From the NCBI GenBank assembly GCA_943846735.1, contig OX044364.1:1426001-1490000 (forward strand): 64,000 nucleotides of DNA, read 5' to 3'. How positions within the stretch are numbered: the first letter of the stretch is position 1; each line of letters starts with the position of its first letter. The position numbers were made by a program, and so were the translations under genes. The notes beneath the pieces were generated by a model. That model was not told where the DNA came from, made no database searches, and saw only the letters and a program-made list of their open reading frames with translations. This DNA is from CAJQLB01 sp905479065. Lineage in GTDB: Bacteria > Bacteroidota > Bacteroidia > Flavobacteriales > Flavobacteriaceae. Positions 17,197 to 26,762 of this stretch are shown piece by piece.

Positions 17197-18842
17197 TCTA
17201 GTTTCTTAAAACTTGCATTCATTAAAACCCAATAATGAGGGTCTAGGTGAATTTGCACCGGTTCACTTTCAACTTTAAGTCTCACATTGGTTTCAGAACT
17301 AGTAATTTGAATTAATTTTATTTGCTCCTCACCATTGGCATAGTCAATTTTAACTTCGATTGGCATTTCAAAAAGACTACCATCAGTTTGAACTTGATTC
17401 AAATTAATAACAATTTCATCATCTTGCTTGACATAATTCCAGCTCCCTTCCAACGTTAGAATACCTGGCTCATATAGCCATTGTCTAAAAAAAGTGTCTA
17501 AATTTTGATGCGACACCTCTTCCATTATCCTTTTAAAATCATCTGTTGACGCTGATAAATCTTTATATTTAGTGTAATATTTTTGGATCCCTTTCCAAAA
17601 AACATCTGTACCTACAACACCCCGTAACATGTGTAAAATCCAACTTCCCTTTTGATAAGTCTGAGAACTCGTAACATCTTCCATATCCTTGAGGTTATTG
17701 TGTACAATCGTGTATTCAGGATTTTCGTCATAAAACGTGTCAACTCTTTTTTGACTGGACATGAGTCCACGAACAAATTCTTCACGACCATATTGGTGTT
17801 CAATAAAAAGTAAAGTAAAATAAGTAGCAAAGCCCTCACTTAGCCATACATCATCCCAATCATACTCTGTCACTGAGTTTCCAAACCATTGATGAGCAAT
17901 TTCATGAATAACAACATTTCGCCATCGTATATTCCTATCACCTTTCACAGAATTATCACTGTATAATATAGCTGAGGCAGCCTCCATACCACCACTTACA
18001 CTATTTGATTGTATGTTTGCAAGTTTTTCATAAGAAAATGGACCAATATAATTACTGTAAAATTCTAATACCTTTTTAGTAGGTTCAGCAAAATCAAAAA
18101 AACCTGCGTCTCTGTCTTGTTTGAACACCCATGTCTGAATCGATTTACCATCAAAATCACCAACGTATTGTACTGCAAAATCTGCAACACCCAAGACATA
18201 TAACCATGACGCAATTGGCACAGACTGCCTCCAATGTGTAAGCTTTTTATCATCATTAAGATTGGTTTCCTCCACCTTTAGCCCATTGGAAACCACTTGA
18301 TAATGACTTGGTGCGGTAACAATAAATTCACACATTGCCTTATCGTAAGGATGGTCTATAATAGGTAACCAGTGGCGGCCACGATTGGGCCAATTGTCAC
18401 TAAAAAATGTTCTATCTCCATATTTATTATTTCCAATTTTTAATCCTGTAACGGGAACTCCTCGATATTTAATAACAATTTTCAAGCGTTGATGGGGTTG
18501 TGATAGCTCAGGCAGTGATATCACTAATTCATCATTGGTATGACTGTATTTTAATTCTTGACCGTTACTCAAGACATTACTAACCTCCATCCCCTTACCG
18601 TTCAACTCGTCTGTACGTTTAACAAGGTCTAAGCGTATGGTTGTTACATTAATATCTAAAAATTCAACATCAACTATTGTTTCGCATAAAATCTCATCAG
18701 TCACATCTGATAACTCAAGATTAAAGATATAATTAAGAACATCGATTTTTGGGTTTTTTGGGTATCCGTCAGTTACTGCAGAAACTGTTGATTGCATCAC
18801 CAACAAACCGATGATAATTAGCGTGTTTTTTAAAAAATTCAT
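17193..18842 (-). CDS. M1-family metallopeptidase, secreted
   Basis: A 549-residue zinc aminopeptidase-type protein with a signal peptide (LIIGLLVMQSTVSA). The zinc site HEIAHQWFG starts near residue 311 and the third ligand Glu lies in WLSEGFATYF near residue 334, the HExxHx18E arrangement of M1. The substrate-anchoring GAMEN motif is altered to GGMEA near residue 285. The protein ends shortly after the catalytic domain, so the long C-terminal helical domain of larger M1 enzymes is absent. It probably trims peptides outside the cell or in the periplasm. The downstream repeat protein is translationally coupled to it. Confidence 0.92.
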   Translation of the reverse strand: MNFLKNTLIIIGLLVMQSTVSAVTDGYPKNPKIDVLNYIFNLELSDVTDEILCETIVDVEFLDINVTTIRLDLVKRTDELNGKGMEVSNVLSNGQELKYSHTNDELVISLPELSQPHQRLKIVIKYRGVPVTGLKIGNNKYGDRTFFSDNWPNRGRHWLPIIDHPYDKAMCEFIVTAPSHYQVVSNGLKVEETNLNDDKKLTHWRQSVPIASWLYVLGVADFAVQYVGDFDGKSIQTWVFKQDRDAGFFDFAEPTKKVLEFYSNYIGPFSYEKLANIQSNSVSGGMEAASAILYSDNSVKGDRNIRWRNVVIHEIAHQWFGNSVTEYDWDDVWLSEGFATYFTLLFIEHQYGREEFVRGLMSSQKRVDTFYDENPEYTIVHNNLKDMEDVTSSQTYQKGSWILHMLRGVVGTDVFWKGIQKYYTKYKDLSASTDDFKRIMEEVSHQNLDTFFRQWLYEPGILTLEGSWNYVKQDDEIVINLNQVQTDGSLFEMPIEVKIDYANGEEQIKLIQITSSETNVRLKVESEPVQIHLDPHYWVLMNASFKKLE

Positions 18843-18981
18843 GTTTAAGATTAATTTATGCTTTTTGGTAACAATGACTATTTTTACAACTCTAAAATAA
18901 TGCTTTTATGTTACATTAAAAATTGTTGTAATTTTAAAGACCGAGGTTATTTATCGTGTCAAATATCTAAATTCACTATCT

Positions 18982-20436
18982 ATGTTAGTTAAAAAGATTT
19001 TATTTCTAATAACAATAACTCTACTCAATAATCCTATTCTATCAGGACAAGAAAAACACTACTTTCAAACTGACTTCTCAATATTAGAATTTGAAAATCG
19101 CAGAAATATGATTTTCGATGCTATCGGTGAAAACGCGATAGCGCTTATTCAAAGTGCACCTAGTGTTGCAGGCTTCAAAGTCTTTCGGCAATCAAATACG
19201 TTTTATTACTTATGTGGCATTGAGGAAGCACATGCCTATTTGTTATTGAACGGGAAAAATCGATCTAGTATACTTTATTTACCACACAGGGACAAAGAAA
19301 GAGAACTAAGTCAAGGAAAAATATTATCAGTAGAGGATGCAAAATTGGTCACTGAATTAACGGGGATAAATCAAGTTCGTTCTATTGAATTACTGGGTAA
19401 CGACCTGATTAGAACTGGTCTTATTAATGGTCTGACTCCTCAATTATACACCCCTTTAAGTCCTGCTGAAATAGGCAACGACAGTAGAGATGAAATACTA
19501 TATGGTCATGCCAGAGCAGCTGCAGATCCGTGGGACTCAAATGGTACTCGAGAATCAAGATTTAAAACCTTATTGGAAGAACGTTTTCCAGAATTTCAAA
19601 TAAAAGATTTATCGCCACACTTAGATGCGATGCGTCTCATTAAAAGTAAACAAGAAATTGAAATTATTCGGAAGGCAACCCGAATTGCTGGACTCGGGAT
19701 TATGGAAGCAATGAGATCTACTAAACCAGGAATTTATGAGTATCAGTTAGATGCTGCGGCAAAATACATATTTTACCAACATGGTGCCCAAGGTGACGGA
19801 TATCCATCCATTATAGGTGGCGGAACAAACGCTTACATGGGACATTACTTCAGAAAAACTGATCTCTTAAAAAACAATGATTTAGTTCTTATGGATTACG
19901 CCCCAGATTATCATAACTACACAAGTGATGTGACAAGAATTTGGCCTGTAAATGGGACTTTTAACAAAAATCAAGCTGCTTTATACAACTTCATTGTTGC
20001 TTACAGAGATGCTCTGTTTAAATATATAAAACCCGGTGTGACCTCTAACAATGTGTTAGACAATGCCGCTCGAGAAATGGAGGTCTATTTAAAAAATAAT
20101 CCATTTGAAAAAGCAGAACATTTAAAAGCAGTTCAAAATGGTGTTAAATTTAGAGGACATTTTCAACACCCTGTTGGAATGGCTGTACATGATGTTGGAC
20201 GTGTTCATGGAATACCTCTAAAGCCAGGAATGGTTTTCACCATTGATCCAATGATTTGGATTCCTGAGGAGCAACTTTATATTAGAATTGAAGATGTAGC
20301 CGTGGTCACTGAAAACGGTGTTGAAAACTTAAGCCAATTTGTACCATCAAATTTAAAAAATGTAGAGGCGTTAATTCAGGAAAAAGGACTCACTGAATTT
20401 AGACCCGCTGAGAATATCCATGTTACAGAACATTAA
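18982..20436 (+). CDS. Secreted aminopeptidase P family protein (M24)
   Basis: A 484-residue Xaa-Pro aminopeptidase-like enzyme with a signal peptide (ILFLITITLLNNPILSGQ). The N-terminal AMP_N domain covers about residues 30-170. The pita-bread catalytic domain keeps its metal ligands: Asp in LVLMDYAPDY (about 304) and SDVTR (about 316), His in HPVGMAVHDVG (about 395), and Glu in FTIDPMIW to RIEDVAVV. It removes N-terminal residues preceding proline. The last 14 bases overlap the convergent epimerase gene. Confidence 0.92.
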   Translation: MLVKKILFLITITLLNNPILSGQEKHYFQTDFSILEFENRRNMIFDAIGENAIALIQSAPSVAGFKVFRQSNTFYYLCGIEEAHAYLLLNGKNRSSILYLPHRDKERELSQGKILSVEDAKLVTELTGINQVRSIELLGNDLIRTGLINGLTPQLYTPLSPAEIGNDSRDEILYGHARAAADPWDSNGTRESRFKTLLEERFPEFQIKDLSPHLDAMRLIKSKQEIEIIRKATRIAGLGIMEAMRSTKPGIYEYQLDAAAKYIFYQHGAQGDGYPSIIGGGTNAYMGHYFRKTDLLKNNDLVLMDYAPDYHNYTSDVTRIWPVNGTFNKNQAALYNFIVAYRDALFKYIKPGVTSNNVLDNAAREMEVYLKNNPFEKAEHLKAVQNGVKFRGHFQHPVGMAVHDVGRVHGIPLKPGMVFTIDPMIWIPEEQLYIRIEDVAVVTENGVENLSQFVPSNLKNVEALIQEKGLTEFRPAENIHVTEH

Positions 20437-21385
20437 GACGTTCGCTTTTTTCCAATTGTTGAAGCATATTTTGTGAAATCATACTAATGTCATAGGAATG
20501 CTTCCAATTCCAATCCTGTCTCGCTGCAGTATCGTCAATGGAATTTGGCCATGAATTTGCTATTTGTTGCCTAAAGTCTGGTTTATAAGCAATTGTAAAT
20601 GAGGGTATATTTTTTATAATTTCTGAAGCTAATTGTTTTGGCGTAAAACTGATAGCAGATAGATTGTAGGATGATCTAATTTTGATATCGCTATTTTTAG
20701 CTTTCATAATATCTAATGTTGCCTTTACCGCATCCTCCATGTACATCATTGGTAAAGCAGTATCTTCTGTTAAAAAACATTCATAATGACCATCTTTGAG
20801 CGCCTTATGAAAGATGTCAATGGCATAATCTGTCGTACCTCCACCGGGTAATGTTTTCCAGCTAATAATTCCTGGGTAGCGAATACTTCTCACATCAACA
20901 CCATAATTTTTATGATAATATGCGCACCAACGTTCTCCAACTTGTTTTGTAATTCCATAAACGGTGGTTGGCTCCATAACGGTTTGCTGTGGGGTGTTTT
21001 TTTTAGGGGTAGATGGTCCAAAAACTGCAATACTTGAAGGCCAAAACACTTTTTTAATGTATTTCTCTTTCGCTAAATTAAGAATATTTAATAATGAGGT
21101 CGTGTTTAAATTCCAGGCTTTTTGTGGAAATTTTTCTCCAGTTGCACTTAACAAAGCTGCCATTAGATATACCGTATCAATGTCATGCTTTTCGATACAA
21201 TTTTTTAATTGTTTCTTGTTTTTTGCATCAATTATTTCAAATGGCCCAGACGTAACTAAATCCAAATTTCTTGCTTTAATATCACTTGCTATAACGTTGT
21301 TGACACCTAGTTTAGCCCTTAATTTATGGGTTAACTCAGAACCTATTTGTCCGCAAGCACCAATAATAAGCGTTTTTGATTTCAT
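20423..21385 (-). CDS. NAD-dependent epimerase/dehydratase (threonine dehydrogenase-like)
   Basis: A 320-residue short-chain dehydrogenase of the extended type. I use the ATG at 21385, since MKSKTLIIGACGQIGSEL puts the Rossmann GxxGxxG motif at the N terminus; the longer frame to 21442 adds 19 unrelated residues. YGITKQVGERW holds the catalytic YxxxK, and the SSIAVFG stretch gives the Ser. Closely similar Bacteroidota proteins are annotated as L-threonine 3-dehydrogenases of the SDR type (TGGT-less GACGQIG start), so threonine oxidation is likely but not certain. Confidence 0.87.
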   Translation of the reverse strand: MKSKTLIIGACGQIGSELTHKLRAKLGVNNVIASDIKARNLDLVTSGPFEIIDAKNKKQLKNCIEKHDIDTVYLMAALLSATGEKFPQKAWNLNTTSLLNILNLAKEKYIKKVFWPSSIAVFGPSTPKKNTPQQTVMEPTTVYGITKQVGERWCAYYHKNYGVDVRSIRYPGIISWKTLPGGGTTDYAIDIFHKALKDGHYECFLTEDTALPMMYMEDAVKATLDIMKAKNSDIKIRSSYNLSAISFTPKQLASEIIKNIPSFTIAYKPDFRQQIANSWPNSIDDTAARQDWNWKHSYDISMISQNMLQQLEKSERLNVL

Positions 21386-21493
21386 GTCTATCTTCGTAAT
21401 TATAATGTCAAAAATAGAAAGAAAATATAGTTCTACTCGCAATTATTTATCAAAAAAATATTTATGATGCACAGAAAATTAATGTGGAATAAG

Positions 21494-21523
21494 TTTGAAA
21501 AGATGGTAGATACAATATATTTG
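21494..21523 (+). promoter_or_regulatory. Consensus Bacteroidota promoter
   Basis: TTTG at 21494-21497, 18 bases, then TATATTTG at 21516-21523, 20 bases before the ATG at 21544. It would drive the small lipoprotein gene and perhaps the M13 peptidase after it. Confidence 0.7.
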
Positions 21524-21543
21524 TATTTATAATCCTATCTGTC

Positions 21544-22086
21544 ATGATTTCATCTTTTATTGTCATTAGAAATTCTGTAGTTTATTGCTTAATATCACTT
21601 CTTTTTGGATGCCTTAACACTGAGAAACTTGAATTAAATCCTATTCCTGAAATAAGTTCTATTGATTCTTCACAAGTAACAATCCAAAACATTTCTAATT
21701 TAAAATTTACTGAATACGTATTGAGTGACATTTCAAAAACTAAGGTAAGGGATTGGCAAAAGTTTAATGAATTAATGGGTATAATTGAAGAAGTTCATCT
21801 AGGAAATTTATCATTTTTAAACAATGACAAAGTGATTTTAGATTCATTTTTTACTGATTTAAAAAATGAAATTCCTGAATCAATTAAATCTACCTCAATC
21901 TTGGTTCGTTTAACTGTCATTGAAACCTTATTTTTAAAATTAGAAGGGATGATTTCATTAAAGTCTACCGAAAAAGATAATTTATTGCAGAGTATTAAAG
22001 ACATTCTAGTGTCTCATTCGAATCTAATCTTGCAATTAAATAAAAAGTTTGAAAAAGAATCTCAAAAGATAAAAAAACCTAATTAA
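21544..22086 (+). CDS. Predicted lipoprotein of unknown function
   Basis: A 180-residue protein with a hydrophobic N terminus ending in SLLFGC, a usable lipobox with Cys23, so it is probably a lipoprotein. The mature part is charged and mainly helical (KFNELMGIIEEV, LLQSIKDILVSHSNLILQLNKKFEKES). I recognise no family. It has a consensus promoter of its own and precedes the M13 peptidase on the same strand by 85 bases. Confidence 0.7.
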   Translation: MISSFIVIRNSVVYCLISLLFGCLNTEKLELNPIPEISSIDSSQVTIQNISNLKFTEYVLSDISKTKVRDWQKFNELMGIIEEVHLGNLSFLNNDKVILDSFFTDLKNEIPESIKSTSILVRLTVIETLFLKLEGMISLKSTEKDNLLQSIKDILVSHSNLILQLNKKFEKESQKIKKPN

Positions 22087-22171
22087 TAAGATTAAATTTA
22101 CACGTCCCTAATACTAATAACATAACCAATTTTTTAATCGTTAAATTATTTTTACCGTAAAATCAGAAAAA

Positions 22172-24229
22172 ATGAAAACTAACCGAAGTACACGATTATT
22201 TGTTAGTGCCTTTTGTCTCCTAGGGTTCTTAGCATGTAAAGAAAAAACAATAGTAGATGCAAATAAGTCCCCTGGCATCATTTTGGATAATATGGATGTT
22301 TCCATAGATCCAAAAGATGATTTTTACAGTTATGTCAATGGGAATTGGGTAAAATCAAACACCATTCCGGATGATGAATCAAGATGGGGAGGCTTTGGGG
22401 TTCTTCGTAAATCTACAAGAGCAGATGTCCTTGAAATATTAAATACTTCAAAAGAATTAGGAAAATACGAAGCTGGTACTGATCAAAGAAAAGCCTTACT
22501 GATATTTGAGTCTGAACTCGACACTCTTGCACGAAATAAGGCAGGAATTGAGCCCTTAAAACCACTGCTTAAGAGAATCAACGGCATTACTAATCTCTTT
22601 GACATGCAAACAGTTTACGCAACCACTATCGGTATTGCAGCACCTTTTGCCAGCCTTACATCATTTGGTGATTTGAATGACAGCAGTATGAATACTGCTT
22701 ACATTACCGCAGGGGGTTTAGGCTTACCAGATCGAGATTACTATCTCCTCAGCGATGATAAATCTAAAGAAAGAAGAGAACAGTACACTGATCATATCAC
22801 GACAATGCTTCAATTTATTGACTATAATGAAGCGGATGCAGCAAAAGCTGCAGAAATGATTTTAAAACTAGAAACGAAGTTGGCGAGTCCAAGACTTGAT
22901 AAAGTTGCAAGTCGGGATGTTAGAAATTTTAATAATCCAAGATCTCTTAATCAATTAGCTGAAATGACCCCTTCGATTAATTGGAACAAATTCATTTCAG
23001 ATTATGGTGTTACCAAAGAGTTAGACACCATAATGGTATTGCAGCCAAAGTACATGATAGCACTCGAGGGTATTTTATCCTCTACAAATATTGAAGATAT
23101 TAAAACTTTAATGAAGTGGAGTACTTTGAGAGGCGCTTCAGGTTGGTTGAGCTCAGACATTGAACGAGCAAATTGGGAATTTTATGGAAAAACTTTAAAT
23201 GGGTCCAAAAAAATGCGTGCGGCTGATGAGCGCGCCATGGGCACAGTGAGTGGGACGGTTGGCGAGGCTATTGGTAAATTATATGTTGAGGCTAAATTTC
23301 CGCCAGAAGCAAAAGCAAAAGCTGAAAAAATGATTGCTAACGTCATTGCTGCATTTCAAAACAGAATAAATAATCTTGATTGGATGGGTGATGAAACCAA
23401 GAAAAAAGCCATTGAAAAATTAGATAAATTCACCGTTAAAATTGCATATCCAGATGAATGGGAAGATTATTCCTCTTTGATGGTCAAAGAGGGAAACACA
23501 TACGCTGAAAATATGATGGCTGTGAGTGACTGGAGTTTAAAGAAAAATATTTCGGAAATTGGTGAGCCAGTAGATAAAAAAGAATGGGGAATGCCTCCTC
23601 AAACTGTAAATGCGTATTTTAACCCACTTAATAACGAAATTGTATTTCCAGCTGCTATATTACAACCTCCATTTTACAATTACACTGCAGATGAGGCCGT
23701 TAATTACGGTGGAATTGGTGCTGTAATTGGTCATGAGATTTCACATGCTTTTGATGACTCTGGAGCACGCTTCGATGCCAATGGTAATGTGAATAATTGG
23801 TGGACTCCAGAAGATTTAATTGAATTTGAAAACCGCGGAAATGCTTTAGCCGAGCAGTACAGTGCTATTGAAGTTATGGACAGTGTTTACATCAATGGTA
23901 AATTCACGTTGGGAGAAAATATTGGTGACCTTGGAGGTTTACTTGGAGCTTATGATGGTTTGCAACTTTTCTTTGATGAAGAAGGACGTCCCGAGGATAT
24001 TGATGGCTTCACAGCCGAACAACGTTTTTTCATGTCTTGGGCTACTGTATGGAGAACTTTAACCAGACCAGATGCCTTAAGAACTCAAATCAAAACAGAT
24101 CCTCATTCTCCTGGTATTTATAGAGCTACTCAGCCTTTAAAAAATATTGATGCTTTTTACGAAGCTTTTAATATTTCAGAGGGTGATGCCATGTACTTAT
24201 CTCCTGATAAACGGGTAAGAATTTGGTAA
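22172..24229 (+). CDS. M13-family metallopeptidase (PepO/neprilysin type), lipoprotein
   Basis: A 685-residue zinc peptidase. The N terminus has a lipoprotein signal (LLGFLAC). The PF05649 N-terminal domain begins at DPKDDFYSYVNGNW, and the catalytic domain contains NEIVFPAAILQPPFY, the zinc motif GHEISHAFDDSGA (HExxH near residues 523-527) and the third ligand in GENIGDLGG (near 582). It ends with the typical CxxW-like region replaced by KRVRIW. M13 enzymes cut short peptides on the outside of the inner or outer membrane. A strong terminator follows the stop. Confidence 0.95.
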   Translation: MKTNRSTRLFVSAFCLLGFLACKEKTIVDANKSPGIILDNMDVSIDPKDDFYSYVNGNWVKSNTIPDDESRWGGFGVLRKSTRADVLEILNTSKELGKYEAGTDQRKALLIFESELDTLARNKAGIEPLKPLLKRINGITNLFDMQTVYATTIGIAAPFASLTSFGDLNDSSMNTAYITAGGLGLPDRDYYLLSDDKSKERREQYTDHITTMLQFIDYNEADAAKAAEMILKLETKLASPRLDKVASRDVRNFNNPRSLNQLAEMTPSINWNKFISDYGVTKELDTIMVLQPKYMIALEGILSSTNIEDIKTLMKWSTLRGASGWLSSDIERANWEFYGKTLNGSKKMRAADERAMGTVSGTVGEAIGKLYVEAKFPPEAKAKAEKMIANVIAAFQNRINNLDWMGDETKKKAIEKLDKFTVKIAYPDEWEDYSSLMVKEGNTYAENMMAVSDWSLKKNISEIGEPVDKKEWGMPPQTVNAYFNPLNNEIVFPAAILQPPFYNYTADEAVNYGGIGAVIGHEISHAFDDSGARFDANGNVNNWWTPEDLIEFENRGNALAEQYSAIEVMDSVYINGKFTLGENIGDLGGLLGAYDGLQLFFDEEGRPEDIDGFTAEQRFFMSWATVWRTLTRPDALRTQIKTDPHSPGIYRATQPLKNIDAFYEAFNISEGDAMYLSPDKRVRIW

Positions 24230-24248
24230 TTTTTGATAAGACTAAAAT

Positions 24249-24280
24249 AAAAAAGCAGCTTAAAAGCTGCTTTTTTATTT
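24249..24280. terminator. Bidirectional intrinsic terminator
   Basis: AAAAAAGCAGCTT pairs with AAGCTGCTTTTTT across a tiny loop, with A and T runs on the two sides. It lies between the convergent M13 peptidase and TPR genes. Confidence 0.85.
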
Positions 24281-24293
24281 TTATGCCTTACAA

Positions 24294-24989
24294 TTAATTT
24301 TTTAAGTCTTCTGCCTTTTTGGAAATTAAAGCATTTTTGCTAATTGTAGCTAAATTAAATCCCGGCTCAATGCCAATCGCCTCGTCTAATATTGCAATGG
24401 CTTTATCAATATTTAGAGACATATTTTCTTTATACTTAGCCAAGGCCTTTAAATACAAAAAAGCTGCTTTTATTTTAACTTGATAAGGTTGTTGTGCTTC
24501 ATAAAAAGTTCGCAACACGTCATCCTTAGAATTTGCAATACCGTAGGTGATGTTTAAACTTGCTCCAACCAAGTCATTCATCTGAACTTTTAAATCTGCC
24601 AATTCATATGCGACTAGAGCATTTGGTTTTCTTTTAAATAAAACTTCGTACTGTTCCAAAGCCCTTTCAGGTTGATTTAATGCTTGTAATGAAACAGCTT
24701 TAACTTCGACTGCCATATCACTATCGTCACTTTTCAGTTCAATACCAATGGTGTTTAAAGCTTGAATGTGGCGGCCTTCATTCATGTAAAAAACGGCTAA
24801 AGTATCTAATCTACTTTGATTTGGCTTTATGACATTTAAATGAGTTAGCGCATCTATTACTCCTTGAACATCTCCTTGTTTTTTCATTTGTTTATAATAC
24901 GCTTCATAGTGCGTTGATAAGGCATCAAAACTTTGCCCTTTTGCTTGAAATGCAACAACAAAAATTATTAGGCCAATTAATTTCTTCAT
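24294..24989 (-). CDS. Secreted TPR-type protein
   Basis: A 231-residue protein starting at the ATG that gives the signal peptide MKKLIGLIIFVVAFQAKGQ; the upstream in-frame extension to 25016 does not fit. The mature part is a series of helix pairs with TPR-like spacing (VQGVIDALTHLNVIKPNQ, MNEGRHIQALNTIGIEL, QALNQPERALEQYEVLFKR and a final unit near the C terminus). It is a probable periplasmic scaffold of unknown partner. Confidence 0.75.
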   Translation of the reverse strand: MKKLIGLIIFVVAFQAKGQSFDALSTHYEAYYKQMKKQGDVQGVIDALTHLNVIKPNQSRLDTLAVFYMNEGRHIQALNTIGIELKSDDSDMAVEVKAVSLQALNQPERALEQYEVLFKRKPNALVAYELADLKVQMNDLVGASLNITYGIANSKDDVLRTFYEAQQPYQVKIKAAFLYLKALAKYKENMSLNIDKAIAILDEAIGIEPGFNLATISKNALISKKAEDLKN

Positions 24990-25060
24990 GGTTTTATATT
25001 TATAGTAACATGACAAATCTAAAAAATTAAAGTACTTTTTAAACTATCATAGGTGAAATA

Positions 25061-25411
25061 TTATTCCACTCTTTTTACAAGGGCATAATACTCATTTTCG
25101 AGTGGTAAATAGCCTTGATCGTACACGAAGTAATAGATGGTTCCAATTTTTGTTTTGTAGATACTTGTGAAATAATTAAAATCAAATCCTTTCTCAATGA
25201 GTTTTGCTCTTGAAGTTTTAGTTTTTTTATTTGGATTAAGCCCTTCTAATATCCTGTAGTTTTTTCGAAGTCTATTATTTGTATTTCGAATTAAATTTTT
25301 TGAATCTTTATTCACCCTATTATTAAAAGAATTTCGACAAGCATCACAACAAAACTTTTTATCAATACGGCCCACAATGTTATCACCACATTCAGAACAT
25401 GTCCTTTTCAT
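25061..25411 (-). CDS. Small zinc-ribbon protein
   Basis: A 116-residue basic protein. Four to five cysteines near the N terminus (C5-x2-C8 and C21/C22-x2-C25, in CSECG and KKFCCDAC) form a DUF2116-like zinc ribbon, followed by an Arg/Lys/Asn-rich linker and a C-terminal region with YYFVYDQGYLPLENEYYALV. No catalytic motif is visible and I cannot give a function. Its start overlaps the 3' end of the acetyltransferase gene by 20 bases, so the two are translated from one message. Confidence 0.72.
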   Translation of the reverse strand: MKRTCSECGDNIVGRIDKKFCCDACRNSFNNRVNKDSKNLIRNTNNRLRKNYRILEGLNPNKKTKTSRAKLIEKGFDFNYFTSIYKTKIGTIYYFVYDQGYLPLENEYYALVKRVE

Positions 25412-25943
25412 AATTTTCTTTTTTTAATTCATACCAATTAATCCTTTCTTTTTTAAAGAAAAATTCTTCCACAAAATTTAATCCTATTTTACGCAATACT
25501 TTGTTTGATCCAATATTATCAATGTCGGCTGCTCCGAAAACCGTATCAATATTTAATTCCTCAAATGCCACACGCAACATTTTATGAGACGATTCAGTAG
25601 CGAACCCAAGACCCCAAAAGCGTGGTAAAAATCGATAGCCAATATCAAAAAAATTTTCTATCCCATTTAACGCTTCTTTTTTACCTGCATTATATTTTAA
25701 CCCTGACCAGCCAATAAAACTGCCTGAAGATTTTTCTATTGTGGCAAGTCTTCCAACTCCATAAGTACGGTATTGATTTCTAATAAAATGAATAGCCTTT
25801 AAGGCATCCTCTTTTTTTTGAATAGGATTATTTCCTAGGTATCTGTGAACTAATGTGTTTGAATCTAATTCAAACATGGTTTCAATATCTGATTCTAATA
25901 CTTCTCTTAAAATGAGCCGTTCTGTTTCATAATAATTGGTCAT
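25392..25943 (-). CDS. GNAT N-acetyltransferase (RimJ/RimL-like)
   Basis: A 183-residue acetyltransferase. ETERLILREVLESDIETMF is the classic RimJ/RimL start, and RFLPRFWGLGFATESSHKML contains the acetyl-CoA loop (R/Q-x-x-G-x-G/A form). NKVLRKIGLNFVEEF is the closing motif. It acetylates an unknown amine, often a protein N terminus or small molecule. The start overlaps the agmatinase-type gene by four bases (ATGA). Confidence 0.85.
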   Translation of the reverse strand: MTNYYETERLILREVLESDIETMFELDSNTLVHRYLGNNPIQKKEDALKAIHFIRNQYRTYGVGRLATIEKSSGSFIGWSGLKYNAGKKEALNGIENFFDIGYRFLPRFWGLGFATESSHKMLRVAFEELNIDTVFGAADIDNIGSNKVLRKIGLNFVEEFFFKKERINWYELKKENYEKDMF

Positions 25944-26743
25944 GAATATATCATTTTTGATGCGAGTTCCTTAAATAATTTATACGCCAACATCGCGGTC
26001 ATGTTATGATTATCCCGTTTTGGATTTAATTCAACAATGTCAGCACCAACAATGGGAGTTTCAATCTTTTGAATAATATCGATGAGTTGTCGGGTAGACA
26101 TACCTCCTGGTTCATGGTGGGAAATACCGGGCGCATAAGCCGGATCAAGAACATCCAAATCGAGTGAAATATAAAGTGGATTTTTTAACTCTGCTATAAA
26201 ATCTAAACTGAAATCTTTCATTTCTATGATCTTAACATCAAACCGAATCGCTTGTTGTTTTTGATGGGTATTTAAAGTTCTTACACCCACTTGAGTTAAT
26301 GAGTTTAAAACTCCTTTTTCCAGTATCCGGGCAAACGGCGAAGCATGCGAATAGGGGTTATCTTCAAAATTATCATACAAATCGGCGTGAGCATCAAAGT
26401 GCAAAACATTTAAGTTAGGATACTTCTTAGAAAATGCACTTAATACAGGGAAAGAAATTGAATGATCACCACCAAGACTTATAATTTTACTATCATTCTC
26501 TAAAAGTTGCGAAATGGCATCTCTAATTGTGTTAAACGCAGCACATGAATCGGATGTTGACAACTCGATATCGCCACAGTCTTGATAATTTATTCCATCA
26601 ACCAATTCTCTCCCTATTTCGGAAAAACGATTGACAGAACCCTCTTTTTCCATGAGACGAATCCTTGAAGGTCCCAAAGCAGCCCCTCTCAAAAAAGAGG
26701 AATTACTATCATGAGGAATACCGATAAGCTTTAGTTTATGCAT
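25940..26743 (-). CDS. Arginase/agmatinase (ureohydrolase) family protein
   Basis: A 267-residue ureohydrolase with all metal-binding motifs: GGDHSISFP, HFDAHADLYD and SLDLDVLDPAYAPG. The family hydrolyses guanidino compounds (arginine, agmatine, formiminoglutamate, guanidinobutyrate) using two Mn ions. Length and the lack of arginase-specific features favour an agmatinase-like enzyme, but the substrate is not settled by these motifs. It heads a minus-strand run with the acetyltransferase and zinc-ribbon genes. The 20-bp repeats that it shares with ssb begin 20 bases upstream of its ATG. Confidence 0.87.
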   Translation of the reverse strand: MHKLKLIGIPHDSNSSFLRGAALGPSRIRLMEKEGSVNRFSEIGRELVDGINYQDCGDIELSTSDSCAAFNTIRDAISQLLENDSKIISLGGDHSISFPVLSAFSKKYPNLNVLHFDAHADLYDNFEDNPYSHASPFARILEKGVLNSLTQVGVRTLNTHQKQQAIRFDVKIIEMKDFSLDFIAELKNPLYISLDLDVLDPAYAPGISHHEPGGMSTRQLIDIIQKIETPIVGADIVELNPKRDNHNMTAMLAYKLFKELASKMIYS

Positions 26744-26762
26744 GGTACAAAGATACTGTTTT

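Noticed and set aside
25940..26743. Calling the ureohydrolase formimidoylglutamase
   Set aside because: No histidine-degradation genes are adjacent and the length fits agmatinase-like enzymes better; the substrate is left open.
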